In this document: positions 63,298 to 64,000 of the stretch, one piece after another | Layout of the letters: each line of letters opens with the position of its first letter | How positions within the stretch are numbered: position 1 is the stretch's first letter | From: Anastrepha obliqua | Lineage: Eukaryota; Arthropoda; Insecta; Diptera; Tephritidae | Length of the DNA stretch: 64,000 nucleotides | Assembly (NCBI RefSeq): GCF_027943255.1 | Contig: NC_072893.1 | Span: forward strand, 99,393,784-99,457,783 | Reading direction: 5' to 3' | The notes under the pieces: model-generated | The model's input: the letters and a program-made list of their open reading frames with translations, nothing else | What the model was told of the DNA's origin: nothing | The model's database searches: none | Translations under genes and position numbers: made by a program

Positions 63298-63885
63298 AAT
63301 AATAACACATACTTTACCAAATATTTAAATATATTAGTAATTTTTTCACTTAAAGTTTATAGTTCTCATATAATATATATTAAAATTTTGAAATATAACT
63401 CCCATATATTTATAACTCTTATTTTGAAATGTTATTTATGACTAATTCTTTAATTTAATATATATAACATTATCCGCTTAATAGTTTAGTTTAATAACGA
63501 AATGGTTTTTATATACATACATATATGCTTCAGAAAGTATGATAGTTACCGTAAGAACCAATCAAGTAGGCACGTCTTAGAAGCTGAGCCACCTCAGCTG
63601 AGCCGCCTAACAAAGTAAACACGTTTCTTTGACGGGATAACGTCGATGTAGCCGGTTGCACGCACCAAAAAATGCGTCGTTATCTTGCTCATGCGTCGTT
63701 ACCTTGCTTGAACTTCAAGCGAGAGCGCGGAACGAACGACAACGAGCTCTCTCTTACTTGAGTGAGCATATATATGTATGTATATGCGCATATGTATTTA
63801 AATTAACATATTTGTATTTGCATATGCCTTCTTCCTGTGTGCATGGCAATGAACTATTTCTCTATGAGGATTATTAATTTGATTT
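63298..63885. other. AT-rich spacer
   Basis: TATATA and ATACATAC runs; a short direct repeat GCTGAGCCACCTCA/GCTGAGCCGCCTAA lies at about 63580-63610, and a direct repeat ATGCGTCGTTA(T/C)CTTGCT at 63672-63708. No gene recognised. Confidence 0.35.
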
Positions 63886-63892
63886 ACTTGAA

Positions 63893-64000
63893 GAATCTAT
63901 ACTATAAAGGTGAATGTCTGTACATTGTCCGCGCATCCCTACGAAACGACGACACCAAATGACGTAAAAATTGTTATACATTCATATTTTCACCCAATGA
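63893..64000 (+). mobile_element. Possible Helitron 5' end running off the window
   Basis: TCTATACTATAAAGGTGAAT, GTCTGTACATTGTCCGCGCA and 'CGAAACGACGACACCAAATG' have the layout of insect Helitron 5' termini (TC-start, TATAAA, 'gtctgt', 'acgacgacacc'). No coding region is inside the window. Confidence 0.4.

Overview
This window is eukaryotic nuclear DNA from an insect, most likely a higher fly. I infer a tephritid-like fruit fly with a repeat-rich genome. The reasons are an AT-rich background, spliced genes with GT-AG introns, insect-type protein sequences (Smn, a retinoblastoma-family protein, cystathionine gamma-lyase) and dense transposable elements of fly-typical classes. The species is not read from the sequence. 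Only four host genes and one host-gene relic are supported; nearly everything else is mobile DNA, much of it nested.

Layout. 0-6 kb: a decayed CCT8 fragment, an internally deleted Harbinger element, two LOA/Jockey-like LINE copies, a mariner remnant and a pogo-like MITE. 6.2-9.4 kb (-): an intronless HEATR6-type gene. 10.2-12.2 kb: LINE fragments, one cut by a 558-bp non-autonomous DNA transposon with a 9-bp target duplication. 12.6-13.2 kb (-): Smn. 14.5-17.8 kb: a SINE and three LINE fragments. 19.4-52.2 kb (-): one six-exon cystathionine gamma-lyase gene. Its 1182-nt coding sequence is spread over 33 kb because its introns hold copia, Gypsy, several LINEs, mariner/Tc1 elements, MITEs, SINEs, a solo LTR and a long-inverted-repeat element with an unfamiliar protein. 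52.7-58.3 kb: a piggyBac element split by other insertions, then a Helitron remnant. 58.9-59.4 kb (+): the first three exons of an Rbf-like gene, which must continue beyond the window. 59.6-64 kb: its third intron (or what follows), with LINE, mariner, SINE, Tc1 and Gypsy fragments and possibly another Helitron end.

The host genes do not form a functional unit: RNP assembly (Smn), sulfur amino-acid metabolism (cystathionine gamma-lyase), cell-cycle control (Rbf) and a HEAT-repeat protein. The lyase and Rbf genes are head-to-head, 6.6 kb apart. The mobile elements do interact. SINEs and a short CAA-tailed element probably borrow LINE machinery. The MITEs probably depend on transposases seen here only as broken copies. 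Nested insertions with clean target duplications give a relative order of events.

All homology calls come from reading translated sequence by eye; no database search was run. Boundaries of degraded elements are approximate unless a target-site duplication is stated.
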